Counted from the first letter of the stretch, positions 36,191-45,067 are shown. The stretch is DNA of 64,000 nt from Pseudovibrio japonicus (GCF_014651595.1 NZ_BMXE01000009.1:118532-182531), one strand, 5' to 3'. Program-made: numbers and translations. The notes: generated from the sequence alone by a model not told the origin.

Positions 36191-36835
36191 ATGTCAAAAT
36201 CGCTTAAATGCGTCTGGACACTTCAGCCAGAAAACCCACCACGCCCAGTCATTCCTTGCAAAAGCTGCGGCGTTCTAAAACCGTTCAAGCCATCAGGCAA
36301 GTTCCGCCTCAACGCAAATGGCACGAAGCTGGACGCATGGCTCATCTACAAGTGCACATCCTGCGATGCCACTTGGAACCGGCAAATCTTCGAACGTCGC
36401 GCCCGTAAGCAGATCCCTGCAGACCTCATGGAGGCACTGCAAATCAATTGCCCTGCGCAAGTGAGAAAGGTCGCTTTCGACAAATCAGGCTTGCCCGCCG
36501 TTGCCGCACCAGAGGAACGAGAGATAGCCATCACCGTTCATAAGCAAATCCTGAGCGGTGGCGAGCTCGATTGGGCACATCTGGAAATCCGACTGGAACT
36601 GGCACTGCCCATAAGCCTGCGGCTGGACAGATTGCTTGCTCTTGAACTCGGTATCTCAAGAAACGCCCTCAGAGACCTCGGCAAACAGGGTGTTTTGTGC
36701 GGAGCGGGCGGAACTCCTCTTCAACTGAAGAAGCCTCCCAAAGACGGCACTCTGGTATGCCTGCAACTGACAAACCAGCCCGCTCTGAAGGCACAGCTCA
36801 ATGCAACGCTGTTCTCTTTGGAAACCGCTGACTAG
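36191..36835 (+). CDS. DUF1062 domain protein
   Basis: 214 aa. The N-terminal region with CKSCG and CTSCD (two CxxC pairs, probably one zinc site), then GKFRLNANGTKLDAWLIYKCTSCDATWNR, is the hallmark of the DUF1062 family. The C-terminal part (about 130-185) resembles an S4-like fold: SLRLDRLLALELGISRNALRDLGKQGVL. The function of the family is not known to me; a nucleic-acid role is possible because of the zinc ribbon and the S4-like part. Followed by its own terminator. Confidence 0.85.
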   Translation: MSKSLKCVWTLQPENPPRPVIPCKSCGVLKPFKPSGKFRLNANGTKLDAWLIYKCTSCDATWNRQIFERRARKQIPADLMEALQINCPAQVRKVAFDKSGLPAVAAPEEREIAITVHKQILSGGELDWAHLEIRLELALPISLRLDRLLALELGISRNALRDLGKQGVLCGAGGTPLQLKKPPKDGTLVCLQLTNQPALKAQLNATLFSLETAD

Positions 36836-36852
36836 CCAGTTCGGAACTACAG

Positions 36853-36878
36853 ACCCCGGGGTATAGCTCCGGGGTTTT
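36853..36878 (+). terminator. Intrinsic terminator of the DUF1062 gene
   Basis: Stem ACCCCGG / CCGGGGT with a nine-base loop and a following TTT. It is close in sequence to the adhE terminator. Confidence 0.85.
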
Positions 36879-36916
36879 CCATGGCAAGGAAAGTCAGAGA
36901 ATGATAGCTTCTCACC

Positions 36917-37387
36917 ATGAAGATAAATCAGCAGCGCTTCTCCTATAGGGAGGACGCCAACGTCCCGGCATTTCCCGATGAAGGCCCAATTTCCGTCATG
37001 GACGCCACCTGTGGCCTCTGTGCAAAAGCAGCCTCTTGGATCGCACACAACGATAGGACAGGGGATTTCAAAATCGTGCCCCTGCAATCCGACTTAGGCG
37101 AAGCATTGGCACGGCACTACGGCGTTGACCCCACCAATCCGTCCACGTGGCTTTATCTGGAAGCTGGATCTGCATACACATCCCTGGATGCCCTGACACG
37201 CGTCGGATCTCGGCTTGGAGGAATATGGAAGCTTCTGATCACCCTACGCATCCTCCCAAGCCCCTTGCAAGACGCCCTCTATTCGCTCGTCGCCCGCAAC
37301 CGCTACAAGCTCTGGGGACGAACCGATCTATGCTCCCTTCCAGACCCCGAAGTCCAAGAAAGGATCAATATTTGGACTGTTCACTAG
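36917..37387 (+). CDS. DCC-family thiol-disulfide oxidoreductase-like protein (DUF393)
   Basis: 156 aa. The thioredoxin-like DCC motif is present as DATCGLCAKAASWI (CxxC at about residues 34-37), and KIVPLQSDLG and the C-terminal RNRYKLWGR are also typical. The usual first residues of the motif are FDGxCxLC, so the fold and both cysteines are retained. It probably takes part in a redox step in the cytoplasm; partner and substrate are unknown. It stands alone after the DUF1062 terminator. Confidence 0.85.
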   Translation: MKINQQRFSYREDANVPAFPDEGPISVMDATCGLCAKAASWIAHNDRTGDFKIVPLQSDLGEALARHYGVDPTNPSTWLYLEAGSAYTSLDALTRVGSRLGGIWKLLITLRILPSPLQDALYSLVARNRYKLWGRTDLCSLPDPEVQERINIWTVH

Positions 37388-37474
37388 GGGTAAACTAGAG
37401 CCGGGTTGCAGCGTGGAGACTTGCTTCAATCGAGTTCCGCCCACACTTCACGCAAGGCCATAGCTCTTGAGTTG

Positions 37475-37843
37475 CTACCGCTTGGCCTTCAAGTGCTTAA
37501 TCGTACCTTGCTGGAGTTTTCGTGGACCTTGATAAAGTCGCATCGGATTGACTGTTATCGTGTCACCACCTTCATAAATAAAACAATCGGAAGCTACAAT
37601 AGTTCTGCTGTGCGTCACCTGACCGCAATAAACTGGTACACCTTTCATAATTCGATCTTGAACAAATTCACTTCCAGCTACAATTGTATACTCTACAGCA
37701 GGTGCTATCTTAAAGCGGGCGGTTTTTTGGAAAACTATTTTATCATAGCCGTTGGCAGACGGGGTTATCAATTCTCCCTTAGGACTCGTGCAACCTGTGA
37801 TAGCTACCAATATTAAAACAGTCGTTATAAGATTCAGTTTCAT
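37475..37843 (-). CDS. Small predicted lipoprotein
   Basis: 122 aa. Signal peptide MKLNLITTVLILVAITGC with a lipobox ending at the cysteine near residue 18, then a beta-rich mature part (KIVFQKTARFKIAPAVEYTIVAGSEF). Probably exported and anchored to a membrane by a lipid. No domain recognised. The region is more AT-rich than the core operons. Confidence 0.65.
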   Translation of the reverse strand: MKLNLITTVLILVAITGCTSPKGELITPSANGYDKIVFQKTARFKIAPAVEYTIVAGSEFVQDRIMKGVPVYCGQVTHSRTIVASDCFIYEGGDTITVNPMRLYQGPRKLQQGTIKHLKAKR

Positions 37844-38188
37844 AAATATTCCCGGCTTTTCAAAATGAGATAGTTATTTTTATCTAAATATTTAAAATTG
37901 TGCAATCAGCACAATGCTCCTCTGATGGACTATAACTATTCCGACCTTGCTGTGAAGTAGGTCTCGTGCTCGCCTGTTGGTCGGCCTTCCCGCCCTGTTT
38001 GAAGCCATCAGGTTAGGCTTCCGCTAGGATGCCGCAGACAATCCTCCAACTATCCTCCTCTAACAGAGTGAAATAGCTGCGGGCTCAAACCCGTAGCTCT
38101 CTTTAGAGTTGTATTTGCTTATATTTACCCTGCGTAAAGGGGCGAGGTGGCTATAGTTGCAGGTTGGTACAGATAGAGGACGCGAAAC
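37844..38188. other. Gap before the PAS protein gene
   Basis: 345 bases. The left end is AT-rich and likely carries the promoter of the lipoprotein gene. The centre (37950-38060) is GC-rich and without a long open frame; I cannot tell whether it encodes an RNA. No tRNA-like cloverleaf was seen. Confidence 0.4.
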
Positions 38189-38677
38189 ATGAGTCAGAAT
38201 CAGCATAGTGCCTTCCGGAAACAAGTGGCGGACAGAACTCTTGATGGTTGGGAGCTAGAGGGATGTGCCGAGTGGTTGATTGATCAGCAGGGGGTCGGTG
38301 TTTCCATCATTGATACTGAAGGACGACTGCTTTTTTACAACCAGTGGGCAGACAACAAAATGCCCCGTGAGCCAGAGTATCTGGGCCAAAAAGTGCAGGA
38401 GCATCACCGAAAACAGATAACCAATGTGCGTTTTGAGGCTATGCTGGATCTGTTCAGGAAAGAGGGCCGAACTGAAGCAGTGAAGTATGTTGCCAAGCCC
38501 TATGAAGGGCTAACCATCATCGTTATTGTGACACCCATCATTGTTGAAGGCGAGTTAGTCGCATTCTGTCAGACGGTGCTGGACAAAGATGAAATCCAGG
38601 GGATGTGTGAGACTTTTGATGAGTCTGGCAACATCACATTTCAGCGTGATATCTTGCCGGGCAGCGAACCGGGTTGA
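38189..38677 (+). CDS. PAS domain protein
   Basis: 162 aa, a single PAS-like sensor domain without an output domain. Residues about 26-140: LIDQQGVGVSIIDTEGRLLFYNQWAD, then EYLGQKVQEHH and the strand pair KPYEGLTIIVIVTPIIVEGELVAFCQTVLD. The block after the YLG motif resembles PAS domains of the DUF438 group, where the sequence is usually GRxVxxCHP, but here it is GQKVQEHH without the cysteine and proline. It probably senses a ligand or redox state and signals through protein contact. No partner lies next to it. Confidence 0.7.
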   Translation: MSQNQHSAFRKQVADRTLDGWELEGCAEWLIDQQGVGVSIIDTEGRLLFYNQWADNKMPREPEYLGQKVQEHHRKQITNVRFEAMLDLFRKEGRTEAVKYVAKPYEGLTIIVIVTPIIVEGELVAFCQTVLDKDEIQGMCETFDESGNITFQRDILPGSEPG

Positions 38678-38850
38678 CTACGGCATTTAATGGGGTGCCA
38701 CCACATTTCTAAGCGCGGTGATAACCAGAAATAGCAACCGCAAGAGAAGCCTTGCCTCCAATAAACAGAAGTCAAAGTTTCATCTCATACGCTCGCCTTG
38801 AGGCTAGGTAACCTCGGTTCGCTCTCTCACTGACTAAAAAGTCAGACAGG

Positions 38851-39888
38851 TCAGCCATTGCGACCAAGTGCAGCCTCAACGCGCTCAGCGACTTCCGGTG
38901 AGACCCATGTCTGCCAGAGATCTTGATGTGTTTTCAAAAACTCAATCGCGGCATCATCCGCCGATCCGCCGGTTTCATTTATGTACGCCAAACCCTGAGA
39001 AGTAAGAGCTGCCGTTGTGTGATATTTCCTGAAAAAATCCACGAGCTCAGGGGCTTCTTGCACAAACTCGGCATTGGCATAGATATCTACTGCAGACGAT
39101 GGGTATGCCACAGCTTCTGTTACATCATCTGCATTAGTTGTTTCAAGAAGTTGATCCCATATCACAGGATCATATGCTGGCTCTTCCAGCACTACGAGGT
39201 CATCCTGATATTTTCCGAGTAGCCAGCTTGGGCCCCAGTAATAGAAAAAGATAGGGCGTTTGCGTTGAAGACTTGATTCAACTGCAGCCGCGATTGCAGA
39301 GCCCGAACCAGGGCGGAAGTTCACAAAATCATCAGCAAGACCATAGGCATGAAGTTTTTTTGTATTTGTTATTTCGCAGACCCACCCAAAAATACAGTTT
39401 AAGAACCGGCCTTTATCGGGCTCCTCAGGGTCTGCAAAAATCTCTTTGTATTGCGCCAGGTCAGCAACACTTTTCAGATCGGGGGCTGGTGCATTTTCGC
39501 CTTCGACGACATATTTCGGCACATACCAGGCTTGAACGGTATCAGGATAATTGACACCCAAGTTCACGACTTTGTCTTCTTCTTCACCTTCGATTAGGAC
39601 GTCAGGCAAGTTGCTCGGCCAAACTTCCATAGCAACATCGATATCCCCTCGCACTAGCCCGGTCATTAAAGGTATGTTTGAACCGGGAATGATATCCGTG
39701 CTGCAACCATATCCGTTTTCAAGGATAAACTGAGCAACAGACGTATGAAATGCGCTGGAATCCCAATCCAGACCCGCAAATACAAGCGGGCGATCCAGAT
39801 CGCAGGCAGGTTCGGCCGCCAAGCTTTGACTCGCATAAAATGGAAGGGTGAAAGCTAAACCGATGACCGAATTTCTGACAATAAGCAA
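38851..39888 (-). CDS. ABC transporter substrate-binding protein, glycine betaine (OpuAC/ProX) type
   Basis: 345 aa. Signal peptide of about 25 residues ending at SLAA. Mature part has the OpuAC plan: LVFAGLDWDSSAFHTSVAQFILENGYG, GDIDVAMEVWPSN, AWYVPKYV, and FFYYWGPSWLLGKY containing aromatic residues of the betaine cage. It should bind a quaternary amine such as betaine, choline or proline betaine in the periplasm. No permease or ATPase gene is adjacent, so it is an orphan and must work with a transporter elsewhere. Confidence 0.87.
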   Translation of the reverse strand: MLIVRNSVIGLAFTLPFYASQSLAAEPACDLDRPLVFAGLDWDSSAFHTSVAQFILENGYGCSTDIIPGSNIPLMTGLVRGDIDVAMEVWPSNLPDVLIEGEEEDKVVNLGVNYPDTVQAWYVPKYVVEGENAPAPDLKSVADLAQYKEIFADPEEPDKGRFLNCIFGWVCEITNTKKLHAYGLADDFVNFRPGSGSAIAAAVESSLQRKRPIFFYYWGPSWLLGKYQDDLVVLEEPAYDPVIWDQLLETTNADDVTEAVAYPSSAVDIYANAEFVQEAPELVDFFRKYHTTAALTSQGLAYINETGGSADDAAIEFLKTHQDLWQTWVSPEVAERVEAALGRNG

Positions 39889-40205
39889 AGATCTTCTCCC
39901 AAAGAGAGGGTTTCTAGTTCTTCTTGTGCTTCACACATATCTCATCGGTTCAAAGTCTGTTCTAATTTCAATATAGGTTTTTAAGAAAATAGGACTGTAG
40001 TGCAACCCTAGAGCGTCATAGATTTTGTCATGGTCACTTAGCACTTCCTCTGATCGAGTAACCTACGATCAAGTGTAACGAGTTGAGAGCATTCCAATCC
40101 GTTGCAGCTAAGAAGGCAGCAATACAGTACACCTCGCTCATATGAAGAAACAGGCTCAGGAGAAAAGCTAGAACCTGTTCATCCTAATCTTCTCTAAGCT
40201 TGTGT
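39889..40205. other. Gap between the binding-protein gene and the Pmp3-like gene
   Basis: 317 bases, no open frame of note and no clear hairpin. It contains the presumed promoter of the minus-strand binding-protein gene. Nothing else seen. Confidence 0.4.
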
Positions 40206-40397
40206 TCAGTTCGGCCGCTGCATATTTCTGATCTTCTTATCGGTATTGTACTGCCCCAGTGCATATACAGCCCAGATTGCTGCCGGTAGCCAGCCGATCA
40301 ACGTAATCTGGAGCAAGAGGCAAAAGATCCCCTGAAACGGACGGTTGATTGTGAAGAACACAACAAACGGAAGTAGGATAGCCAGGATCAATCGCAT
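40206..40397 (-). CDS. YqaE/Pmp3 family small membrane protein
   Basis: 63 aa from the ATG at 40397, which has GGAG nine bases upstream; the open frame extends to 40565 but that part is not protein-like. Two membrane helices: MRLILAILLPFVVFFTI and GIFCLLLQITLIGWLPAAIWAVYAL, the Pmp3 pattern. Members of this family affect membrane potential and salt or cold tolerance in plants, yeast and bacteria. It probably lies in the inner membrane. Confidence 0.82.
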   Translation of the reverse strand: MRLILAILLPFVVFFTINRPFQGIFCLLLQITLIGWLPAAIWAVYALGQYNTDKKIRNMQRPN

Positions 40398-40807
40398 AAA
40401 TAAAATCTCCGCACGATATAAATAAGCCCTCACCAAACACAGTTTTGCGTGGTTACGAGAATGGTGTTTAGGCCGAATAATGCAAATCAGGAACTCCTGA
40501 ATCTCGGTAGTGATGTATGTCGTATCTGGGCCTCTGATTTCAAGTATTTTGCGCAGACCCATCAAATTGGGCAGGTGAAAAAGGAAGAGCTCAGACCTTT
40601 ATGACCAGCAGCCAGTTGTCAAGTTTGAGAAGGCACCCGCTATAAGTGGTCCTTTTCATTGTAAGGAAGGGCCTAAAAATGAAGCTTCGCATCCCCAGAC
40701 GGTAAGGCGAAGCCGTCGGAGATTGCATCCGTCTCTCCTCCTTAAAATGACCATAGGTAATGTGCTTAGTGTTCCGCTGATGTCGCCACAAATAGCAGAA
40801 TGAGCAT
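40398..40807. other. Gap between the Pmp3-like and lipoprotein genes
   Basis: 410 bases. It holds GACGG / CCGTC inverted repeats near 40698-40717 and a 66-codon minus-strand frame (40591-40791) with no domain. No supported gene. Confidence 0.4.
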
Positions 40808-41197
40808 ATGCCCTACCAAATCTGGATAAAATATCTTGCCGTCGGTACAGCTACCGTACTTGCTGCCTGCGCCACTGAGCATGACATTAGCGGGCAATAC
40901 AACGATGGATCAGGAAACGTCACTGGGCAAATACAAACCGGAGCTGCTGGCAGTCCTGATGGTGCAGCACTGACACTCACAGATTCCAATGGTCGTACTT
41001 GCAATGGAACAATCGCCGGAAGTCGCGGTCGCTATGACTCGGGTCGGTATATAAGTGCTGTGTATTGTGATGACGGCACAGCCGGCACCGTCAACTTAGT
41101 AAACGGAGTTGGGCGTGGTGTTGTTGCCAACCAGCCCGTTACCTTCACCTATGACCCCAACTTTCCCGATGTGAGAGTCTCGGTTGACGTTGAATGA
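40808..41197 (+). CDS. Small predicted lipoprotein
   Basis: 129 aa. N-terminal signal with lipobox AVGTATVLAAC (cysteine near residue 21), then a short beta-rich domain with Gly/Asn-rich strands (GSGNVTGQIQTGAAGSP, NGRTCNGTIAGSRGRYD). Probably an outer-membrane or periplasm-facing lipoprotein. Two further cysteines may form a disulfide. The family is not recognised. Confidence 0.68.
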   Translation: MPYQIWIKYLAVGTATVLAACATEHDISGQYNDGSGNVTGQIQTGAAGSPDGAALTLTDSNGRTCNGTIAGSRGRYDSGRYISAVYCDDGTAGTVNLVNGVGRGVVANQPVTFTYDPNFPDVRVSVDVE

Positions 41198-41285
41198 TCG
41201 TTCCGCAGCTGGGCACTGTCAATACCAGCACCTTTGGGAAACATGATGCATTGCGCAAACAGCTTAGCTAAGCGCGAAACGCATC

Positions 41286-42023
41286 TCAGCGTTTCTCTGC
41301 TTCTAATACAATGCAGCTTGGATTTTCCAAAAACCAATCGATGTTTGGCAAGTGGTCATCATACTGCTCGGGTAATTTCAGCGGGAGCCAGCGAATATTT
41401 TCAAAACCTGCGTTGGTAAGGCATTTTTCATGCGCCGCTTTGCTCCAATGCCACATGCGCGCACGGAGGTCGCCAATGACCAACAAGTATTCCGGCGGCG
41501 CGACGGCCTCATATCGGAATCCGAAGACCTTCTCTATGCGTGGGTCCTGAGCGGTAAAGTCAAACTCGGGATTTATGCCATAGGTTACGAATCTACCGCC
41601 CGGTTTGAGGTTGCGGCTAATAAACTGGCACATTTCCTCAAGTTGCTTCATGCTGTTTGCATAGTGAAACAGATATAACGCTGTGACCATATCGACAGGT
41701 CTATCAAGCTGAAAGCCTTCATCACAGGCCGAAACAACCTCGTAGCGTAGCTGACCCTTTTCATGATCCGAACTTCCGGGGAACTCCTGCGCCCTCGCTT
41801 CGCTGATCATCTTTTGCGAGACATCAATACCTAGAACCGATTTGGCGCCATTACCCAGCAGAAGTCGCGACAAACGGCCTTCCCCGCAAGCGACATCTAA
41901 TAGGTCAAGATCTTCCACATTTCCGATAGCAGATAAAATGCTGTGCAGCTCCAGTAAAAAGTAGGGATTTTTTGAATTGATCCACTTTTCATAGGAATTT
42001 GACTTGTTATCACAATCTGGCAT
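41286..42023 (-). CDS. Class I SAM-dependent methyltransferase
   Basis: 245 aa. SAM-binding motif I LLDVACGEGRLSRLLL near residue 38-53, acidic end of strand 2 in VLGIDVS, motif for strand 4 VTALYLFHYA, and post-motif LKPGGRFVTYG. Methyl acceptor unknown. The start ATG follows GAAGGA with eight-base spacing. It is divergent from the membrane hydrolase gene over an AT-rich 130-base gap. Confidence 0.87.
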   Translation of the reverse strand: MPDCDNKSNSYEKWINSKNPYFLLELHSILSAIGNVEDLDLLDVACGEGRLSRLLLGNGAKSVLGIDVSQKMISEARAQEFPGSSDHEKGQLRYEVVSACDEGFQLDRPVDMVTALYLFHYANSMKQLEEMCQFISRNLKPGGRFVTYGINPEFDFTAQDPRIEKVFGFRYEAVAPPEYLLVIGDLRARMWHWSKAAHEKCLTNAGFENIRWLPLKLPEQYDDHLPNIDWFLENPSCIVLEAEKR

Positions 42024-42153
42024 AGCTGCATGTCCTTCTATTCGATTGCCAGCGTTTTCTGTATTATTAAATTTTACGTTTCCTAGTGTTAAACTAAATT
42101 TAAATTAGCAATAACTTCCTCTGCGTTTGCAGGTACCAGCAGGGCACGCCTCA

Positions 42154-43347
42154 ATGAAAAGGCACGTAATTTACATTCCGGGATACGATCCGCGCCCGCC
42201 CGAAGTCGCATTTTCGTTCTTCCAAACAGAGATTGCGCGTTATGGAGATCAGCGCAACGTTAGGTGTACTCTGGAGGAGACAAAAGGTCTGGATGAGGGA
42301 AATCCACTTTACGCCCTATGGCAAGTGCGATCCAATCAATCCGGGCAAACGGTCGATACCGATCTCTACCTCATCAACTGGCGTGATTTAGTTCTGCGGG
42401 AGTTCCAGTTTTCTGGGCTCATGCGTATTCTGCTGGGCTTCTGGACTTTCGCAAGTATGGTGTTTTCTGGCTACTATTTTCGTCTATACCAACGTCACCT
42501 TCACTCGACGCTATTTTGGGCCTATCCGCCAATTTTCTTTGCCATTCTTGTCTCGGCCATGCTCTTTCCTCTGGGTCTTTTGGTAGAGATGGTAAACTGG
42601 CAGGATTACAGGCAGTCAGCTCTCGCCATGTTGGGCTTCATCCTCTGGCCTTTTGCTATCTATCGTGGATCGTGGCTTCTGGAGCGGCACACTTACTTCT
42701 GGTACCTGACAAACGACTACATCTCCATACGGCGCTATTCTTTGAACAAGGACGTAGCGCTGCGAGAGCGCTTAGAGAGCGTTGGTCAGCTCATATTGCA
42801 AATTCAGGAAAATGCAGCACCGGAAGATGAGGTGATCGTGCTGGGCCATAGCTCCGGCAGTATGCTGGTGGTTGACGCAATCCATGAAGCACTTTGCATA
42901 AACCCGGATTTGGGAACAGTAGGGGCAAAGATAAGGTGCCTCACGCTCGGCTCCGCGTTTAACTACTTCTGTGGCTTCTCAGGAAGTACGAAACTGCGAA
43001 CAGCGATCGCGGAGCTTACTGTGAACAGGGCGATCCATTGGCGTGATGTCTATGCGTCAGAAGACATCATCTGCAATGGCAAGTTTCCCTCGCTACAAGA
43101 TTTTACAAGAAAGCGCACCCTCAGCAAGAATGAAGGGCCTGAGCAGCAGCGCACCAGAATTGCAGCATCTCTGACCCCAGAACGCTACCGCGCCTTATGG
43201 GGAAAGGTATTCAACATGCACTTCTGCTATCTGCTCGCCAGCGACAATCCAGGCTATTTCGACCTCTATGAAGAGCTTCTGGGTTTCAAAGAAGTAACAG
43301 CCGGCGAGAGTAAAGAGTTCGCATTAACAGCAGCGCCAAGCCACTGA
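42154..43347 (+). CDS. Membrane-embedded alpha/beta-hydrolase-like protein
   Basis: 397 aa from the ATG at 42154 (open upstream to 42127). The N-terminus starts directly with a hydrolase-like strand (RHVIYIPGYDP). Residues about 88-175 hold three hydrophobic helices (LLGFWTFASMVFSGYYF; FWAYPPIFFAILVSAMLFPLG; LAMLGFILWPFAIY). After them comes the nucleophile elbow GHSSGS (serine near 233). So membrane helices are inserted between the first strand and the nucleophile elbow. A lipase-like or peptide-acting role is possible. Function unknown. Confidence 0.7.
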   Translation: MKRHVIYIPGYDPRPPEVAFSFFQTEIARYGDQRNVRCTLEETKGLDEGNPLYALWQVRSNQSGQTVDTDLYLINWRDLVLREFQFSGLMRILLGFWTFASMVFSGYYFRLYQRHLHSTLFWAYPPIFFAILVSAMLFPLGLLVEMVNWQDYRQSALAMLGFILWPFAIYRGSWLLERHTYFWYLTNDYISIRRYSLNKDVALRERLESVGQLILQIQENAAPEDEVIVLGHSSGSMLVVDAIHEALCINPDLGTVGAKIRCLTLGSAFNYFCGFSGSTKLRTAIAELTVNRAIHWRDVYASEDIICNGKFPSLQDFTRKRTLSKNEGPEQQRTRIAASLTPERYRALWGKVFNMHFCYLLASDNPGYFDLYEELLGFKEVTAGESKEFALTAAPSH

Positions 43348-43478
43348 CCTTAGTATCAAACTCTTGGCAATTGAACTAGTTCTTGTTTTCGCAAGGGCAT
43401 TGGAGCCACGCCATACTCGCAACTCAGATCCACGATATCTCTCTGCTCAGGCTTGCTGAAGAGAGAGGTCCATATGCC

Positions 43479-44303
43479 ATGTCAGGTTCACCTGCAGACA
43501 ATAGATATATGCTTAGTGAGCGAGAAGAAGCGGCTCACCGGTATCTGCTTTTGGACAGGTTTCTGCGTGGATCCACACAATTGGGCCTCGCAAAACTTGA
43601 GGTCCCCACCACCGCGAGTGTTTTAGACCTTGGATGTGGTATCGGTGAAGCTGCTTGTTATTTCGCTAAGGAAAATTTCCCAAACGGGCGAGTAACTGGC
43701 CTTGATGCGGTTCAGGTTTTTATCGCACTTGCAGCTCGCAAAGCGGCAGAGGAAGCGATTCAAAATGTTAGTTTTGTGTGCTCTGATGCAGCTACGTTCG
43801 AGTATGGGACCAATCAATACGACCTTGTTTACGCCAGGCTAACACTTAGACATATCGCAGATAGAAAACAGGTATTGCAGAAAGTATTCAAGGGCCTAAA
43901 GCCGGGAGGGGTAATCTTCATCGAAGAGTCCGAACCTCTCAGGGGAAAACAGCGCTCTGACTGGCCATTGGTGCAGGTGCATGCCTGGGGTTTCCAACTG
44001 GTTAGTGCAGGGGGCGGTAGCCCCAACTTCGCGCTGGAGGAACTTCCGGAACAGCTCAAGGATCTGGGTTATGTGGATATAACCACCTGTCGCCAAACTG
44101 TCCCATGCGATACGCCTGAATATCTTGAATCAAGCCGCCTCTTTTTACAAGAAGGGGAGCAACGCATATTGGAGCAAGGAATAGCCTCCCGTGCACAAAT
44201 AGATGAGATTTCCGAGCTGCTTGAGCAGGCTTCGCCCGATAGCATCTCTCCGGAATTTGCAATGAGGCAGGTAACTGCCAGAAAACCCAATGCACCTGAC
44301 TGA
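43479..44303 (+). CDS. Class I SAM-dependent methyltransferase
   Basis: 274 aa from the ATG at 43479, which follows GAGAGAGG; the frame is open to 43383. SAM motif I is VLDLGCGIGEAACYFA, strand 2 ends in VTGLDAV, motif II FVCSDAATFEYG, and motif III LKPGGVIFIEESEP. The UbiE/COQ5-like order is clear but the substrate is not. It follows the membrane hydrolase on the same strand after about 130 bases. Its transcript ends at a very strong hairpin. Confidence 0.87.
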   Translation: MSGSPADNRYMLSEREEAAHRYLLLDRFLRGSTQLGLAKLEVPTTASVLDLGCGIGEAACYFAKENFPNGRVTGLDAVQVFIALAARKAAEEAIQNVSFVCSDAATFEYGTNQYDLVYARLTLRHIADRKQVLQKVFKGLKPGGVIFIEESEPLRGKQRSDWPLVQVHAWGFQLVSAGGGSPNFALEELPEQLKDLGYVDITTCRQTVPCDTPEYLESSRLFLQEGEQRILEQGIASRAQIDEISELLEQASPDSISPEFAMRQVTARKPNAPD

Positions 44304-44327
44304 GAGCACTATGCAGATACGTAGATT

Positions 44328-44374
44328 GTGTGCCTAAGGAAGGATGATCTGAGTTCCTTAGGCACACTGTGTTT
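44328..44374. terminator. Strong terminator between the methyltransferase and RidA-like genes
   Basis: Perfect 14-bp stem: GTGTGCCTAAGGAA and TTCCTTAGGCACAC around a 12-base loop, then TGTGTTT. It serves convergent genes. Confidence 0.8.
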
Positions 44375-44442
44375 CCAGCATCCACGACATCCACATACTG
44401 ACTTGTTTGGTGCCACAGCAGACAGGTACCTACTTCACCTGC

Positions 44443-44835
44443 TTAATGTGCATTCAGAGAAAGTATGGCTTCGATTTCAACCAGTAGGTCTGGCGAAAAC
44501 AAACCATCAACAATCACCATGGAACTTGCAGGAACATCCTCCTGATAGTGTCTGGTGAGTGCCTCTCTAAGCTCTGGTATCTGGGTGAAGTCAGAGACAA
44601 ACACGGTCACTTTCACAAGGTTCTTCAGAGAGATGTTCTGCGATGCGGCAATTATCTTGAGCTGCGAGAAGATCGCGTCAGCTTGCTCTCCGGCAGATCC
44701 TGACTGTGCAGGGCTGCCGAAGGCAGTAAAGCCAGAGGTATAGAGCGTGTCGCCATGAGCAACGGCATGTGTATACGGGCCAACAGGCAGGCCAAGCTCC
44801 GGAATGTTGATGCGTCGGATAGTCAATGAAATCAC
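44443..44835 (-). CDS. RidA/YjgF-fold protein lacking the catalytic arginine
   Basis: 130 aa. Complete RidA fold: GLPVGPYTHAVAHGDTLYTSG at the start, LKNLVKVTVFVSDF, and LLVEIEAILSL at the end. RidA deaminates reactive enamines with an arginine in the block PARSxV; here the block reads PASSMV (S104 in place of arginine). Such members belong to other Rid subfamilies and should not have RidA activity. It stands next to the DUF2798/ABM genes on the same strand. Its role is unknown. Confidence 0.88.
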   Translation of the reverse strand: MISLTIRRINIPELGLPVGPYTHAVAHGDTLYTSGFTAFGSPAQSGSAGEQADAIFSQLKIIAASQNISLKNLVKVTVFVSDFTQIPELREALTRHYQEDVPASSMVIVDGLFSPDLLVEIEAILSLNAH

Positions 44836-44847
44836 TCCAATGATGAA

Positions 44848-45066
44848 CTAAGAAATAACTCTGAGAAGCTTCTGCGTAAGCGACTGGACCACAGGCCCAA
44901 GAGTAAAGGCGGCAAGCCACGCAGCAGGCCACGCAAACCTGAATGCAGTCATCCAATGTGTCACAAACTCTTCGCTCCACCCCAGATTCAGCCATGTGAC
45001 CCAGCAGGACATGACAAACGAGAGAAACAAAGACATCAGAATGGATGAGACAAGGCGTTGCATCAT
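44848..45066 (-). CDS. DUF2798 small membrane protein
   Basis: 72 aa with two membrane helices: LVSSILMSLFLSFVMSCWVTWLNLG and FRFAWPAAWLAAFTLGPVVQSL, the DUF2798 pattern. The double ATG at 45066/45063 begins one base after the stop codon of the ABM gene upstream, so the pair is translationally coupled. The function of the family is unknown. Confidence 0.82.
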   Translation of the reverse strand: MMQRLVSSILMSLFLSFVMSCWVTWLNLGWSEEFVTHWMTAFRFAWPAAWLAAFTLGPVVQSLTQKLLRVIS

Positions 45067-45067
45067 G

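Noticed and set aside
37950..38060. GC-rich spot considered as a tRNA or small RNA
   Set aside because: No cloverleaf or T-loop motif and no clear terminator; evidence too thin for a feature.
40591..40791. 66-codon minus-strand frame
   Set aside because: Sequence is low in structure, no homology recognised, and a hairpin falls inside it.
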